64,000 bases of DNA, taken from the NCBI GenBank assembly GCA_051294375.1, contig CM119264.1, forward strand, positions 7,883,301-7,947,300, in the 5' to 3' direction. A model generated the notes under the pieces. That model searched no databases. It saw nothing but the letters and a program-made list of their open reading frames with translations, and was not told where the DNA came from. Source of the stretch: Paraspadella gotoi. Lineage: Eukaryota > Chaetognatha. The first letter of the stretch is position 1, and each line of letters opens with the position of its first letter. A program made the position numbers and the translations under genes. This document shows, piece after piece, positions 61,007-64,000 of this stretch.

Positions 61007-64000
61007 GTGAGTGTGTGTGTTTGTGTTTGTGTGTGTGTTTGTTTGTTTGTTTTTTGTTTCTTTTTTTTTAGCAAGGTCAGAGATTATTTGCGAATTTTAT
61101 TTTTCGTCTTTTTTTTTCGGGCAAGAATATTCGATCCAAAGTTTAGATTAGGATAAATTTATAAAGGAAAAAAAAAATTTGGTTCCTCACCGATTTGAAC
61201 GTTTTACGTAAAACGAAGCAAGCTTTACCTTCAATACGTATTTTTAGGAAATCGGCTGTTTATGTCTGAATTAAACATAACCTTAAGCCTCTGTGTCGAT
61301 GGAAAGTCTGAGGAGAGAGAGAGAGAGAGAGAGAGAGACCTCCCTCGTCCCCATTTTCGCCATCACTCCAATCAACGTCTCCTTTACTTTTTGACGTCCG
61401 CGCAAATTAAGAGTGAAAAACCACCACAATGGTCTCTCGTTAATGTAGCCCTTTTTGTGAATGGAGGGATCAAAGAGAGAGCAGAGTCGCGAGTCATCGA
61501 TTCGTCGCAGCCAATCAGCAGACCCGGCTTTTGGCCAATCGAAAAGGCGCGAACATGACCCCTTCTTTGCAAATCAGTTGTCCGATGGCCGAGGCGGTTA
61601 GTTACATAATGGCTATTAGTCACATACTAGACAATAGAGTAATGTGAAAATGATAAAATTTTAGAAAAGGTTTTTTAAAAATGTAAAAAACTATATTTAA
61701 GACGCCAATTTTCAATTTCCAGTTTAAAAATATAGTTTTATCCTACTTAATGATATAATTTTTGAAAAAAGTTTATATTTTATTTTATCGACTTTTAATG
61801 GGGAATTTGAATCTGTTCTCAGAATTTAAAATAACTATTTAAAAATTTTGACATTATATACGGGTAGTACCATATACAAAATAAGATGACTGGGCTACAA
61901 TATACATAAAAAAACAATTACAGATTAGTATTCAATAATATGATAGTTTTCAAAATATGACTGTTAAATTTTGATTATAAACTTTCACTTCACCCTACTA
62001 GACAATACATAACCTAAGGGAACGAAACGCAATCGCTTTTCCCCTTTTCATTTTAACCACTTTTTGAGGTGATACTTTTTTTTCTACGTAAAAGCGAGAA
62101 GATTAATCAATATTTTCAACGATAGGAACCCATTATCTTCGCCTTCCTCCCTTCCTCTCCATCAATCAGAAAGCGATAATAATCACATTGAGATCAATAA
62201 AAGAGATTTTTAATCTAAGAGATGGAGTCAATTACCAATTACCATATTGCAGTTCGGTAATCGTCCATCGAGTTTATGAAATTGGTGGTTACCTCAAACT
62301 TGTGTCCATTTCATAGATTCGCATGTTTGAAATGCCGGCTTCATCGTTTGTTTGTCCGTTCATTGGTTTCTTCGTTCTTTAGATCCATCGCTCGTTCGCT
62401 AAACGAACTTTTAGTCTTTTACCGAAAATTCTTACGTAAATTCGGTAACTTATTGAATTTGTCGACATCCAACCGAAAATCTGAATCTGATGCCCAAACG
62501 TTCTTTTATTCTTTTTTTTTTTCAGCTTTGAATCTGGTTCGAACCTCGGTAATGAATCGGGTTTAATTTATGCGTTGCCCTAGATATAATTGTAACGTGA
62601 TTGGTGCCTGATTGGATTTTGAATCGAGCTTGATTGGATACCGAATGACGACTGGTTTCGACGCATCTGCGCCTCGCTCTTCTTAAGTATTCTGGTCTGC
62701 GCCTTTTTTCGGGATAAATGTCACGGAGACTAACGTAGACAACTTTTCCTATTAGTTTCACCAACCGATTCTATTTCATTTTTTGGATTTGATTGTTTTC
62801 ATCCCAAAGGTTGACCGCAATAAAAGTGTAAAATACCCCCCCCAAAATACTTTTTTTCCTGAGCTGCTACGTTTCTCCTTTTGAAAGAAAATATTTAAGC
62901 CATTCTTATCCTGAGATTTTTATCAATTTACTTTGGAAAAAAGCGGTACCTGACACCGCTTGATTAAAAAGCAATCAAATCTATCTTATGTATCTATCCA
63001 AGCTAACCTTCACTATTGACTTAAACTTTCCCATTTTTAAGTTTTGGTCGTCGATAAAAAAAAAGGTTATTACTCATTTTCGTTGGGTTTTTTTCTACTG
63101 GTTTGACAAAACATTTAAATGAATTAAAAACGGACCTAAATAAATAATTTTTTTTCAATTTATTATAAAACTATAGGTTTAAGTTATAAGTAAAATAAGT
63201 AAAAAAAAATTATTAAATATTTTTATTCTTGTTCTGCTGTATCTTTTTTGATCAAGATTAATTTTTGACGAAAAAAAAAGTACTGTTTAATAATTTCCGA
63301 GCTAATTTCGAACGTATCTAATATTAAAAAAAGTAAGCGAGATGATTGCAAAACAAAAAAAGAAAGAAAGAAAGAAAGAAAGAAAGAATAAGAAAAGAAA
63401 AGAAAAGGAAATTGTTCGTCCTTTGTTTCGGAACGTTACAAACAGCCGATGGAGAGAGAGAAAAAAAGAAAGACAAGTTGGATGATGACGAGAAAAGTAA
63501 AGAGAGAGAAATTGGGAAATATGACGAAGGAAGGAAGGAATCGGAGAAAGGAGGAAAGGAAAGGAGGAATGAATCGGAGAAAGGATAACTCGGAGGAAAG
63601 GAAAGGAGGAAGGAATCTGAGAAAGGATTTAGGAAAAAAGAGAGAAAAAGTTGACTCATTTCTTCTTCTATTTTCACATCACATCCATAAGAAGTTTTTT
63701 TCTTTTGCATCTAGTCCCTTCTTCATCTCTATTGTTATTTTTTTTAAAAAATATATCATTTTCTCCCAATTAGTTCCCCACATATTTTTTTTAATTTCTC
63801 ATTGGGATTTTTTTTCTTTCTAAGTTTATTTGTATTTCATGAAATTGGTACAACTCAATATAAAATTATCCCGACTTTTGGTGATTTAAGGCCTCTATCA
63901 CTCTTACAAGATAATGACATAGCAGGTCCCTGCAAGCCTTCAATCAAGACTCTCTCACAGTCTCGTTTATTCACTCCCAGAGTACCTGGCTTCCCTATCA
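61007..64000. other. Presumed first intron of the 60645 gene, no exon seen
   Basis: AT-rich with a GT run (61007-61050), a GA tract (61313-61338), two more CCAAT boxes (61500-61545) and a GAAA array near 63360-63385. The dispersed repeat copy 2 lies at 63881-63957. Confidence -1.
63881..63957 (+). repeat. Dispersed ~80 bp repeat, copy 2
   Basis: Matches 24221-24300 in the same orientation, from GTGATTTAAGG to CAATCAAGACTCTC. Confidence -1.

Overview
This window is nuclear DNA from an invertebrate bilaterian animal. Genes are split by GT-AG introns, the intergenic DNA is AT-rich and full of GA/CT, GAAA and GAC microsatellites, and the proteins are animal-specific (eIF4G2/DAP5, troponin I, FAM78, PLEKHM2, a Ly6-type protein, an aquaglyceroporin). 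I cannot name the phylum. One 25-base run of N and long near-identical repeats show that this is a draft assembly, probably with unmerged alleles or local duplication.

Layout. 1-8170 (+): the 3' 23 exons of a large eIF4G2/DAP5 translation factor, 5' end outside the window. 7078-16667: a ~2.57 kb segment covering the convergent 3' ends of eIF4G2 and FAM78 occurs twice. The second copy carries two extra insertions: a 1.47 kb element with terminal inverted repeats, and a 2.48 kb DIRS-like element with inverted termini and an internal complementary region matching its two joined ends. 13491-20963 (-): a FAM78 gene whose exons run across the gap and the duplicated region. 22803-28922 (-): three tandem troponin I genes. 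30949-34320 (-): a possible Ly6-like exon and a gene resembling C11orf65/MFI. 34858-40969 (+): a complete 16-exon PLEKHM2/SKIP-like lysosome-kinesin adaptor. 41-50 kb: a gene-poor, microsatellite-rich stretch. 50516-51332 (+): a secreted, histidine-rich Ly6-type protein with one apparent frameshift. 52930-55360 (+): a complete 7-exon aquaglyceroporin. 60258-61006 (+): a CCAAT-box promoter, a CT tract and the first coding exon of a gene that leaves the window.

The genes do not form one pathway. The three troponin I genes are a local expansion of one muscle thin-filament gene. Four copies of a tRNA-derived SINE-like family and hammerhead-like motifs of the kind carried by Penelope-like elements are scattered through introns and intergenic DNA.

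Exon boundaries were set by splice sites plus reading phase. For eIF4G2 (4245 nt), the three troponins (582, 570, 504 nt), PLEKHM2 (3948 nt) and the aquaporin (981 nt) the summed exon lengths are exact multiples of three. Family names rest on remembered similarity, not on a search.
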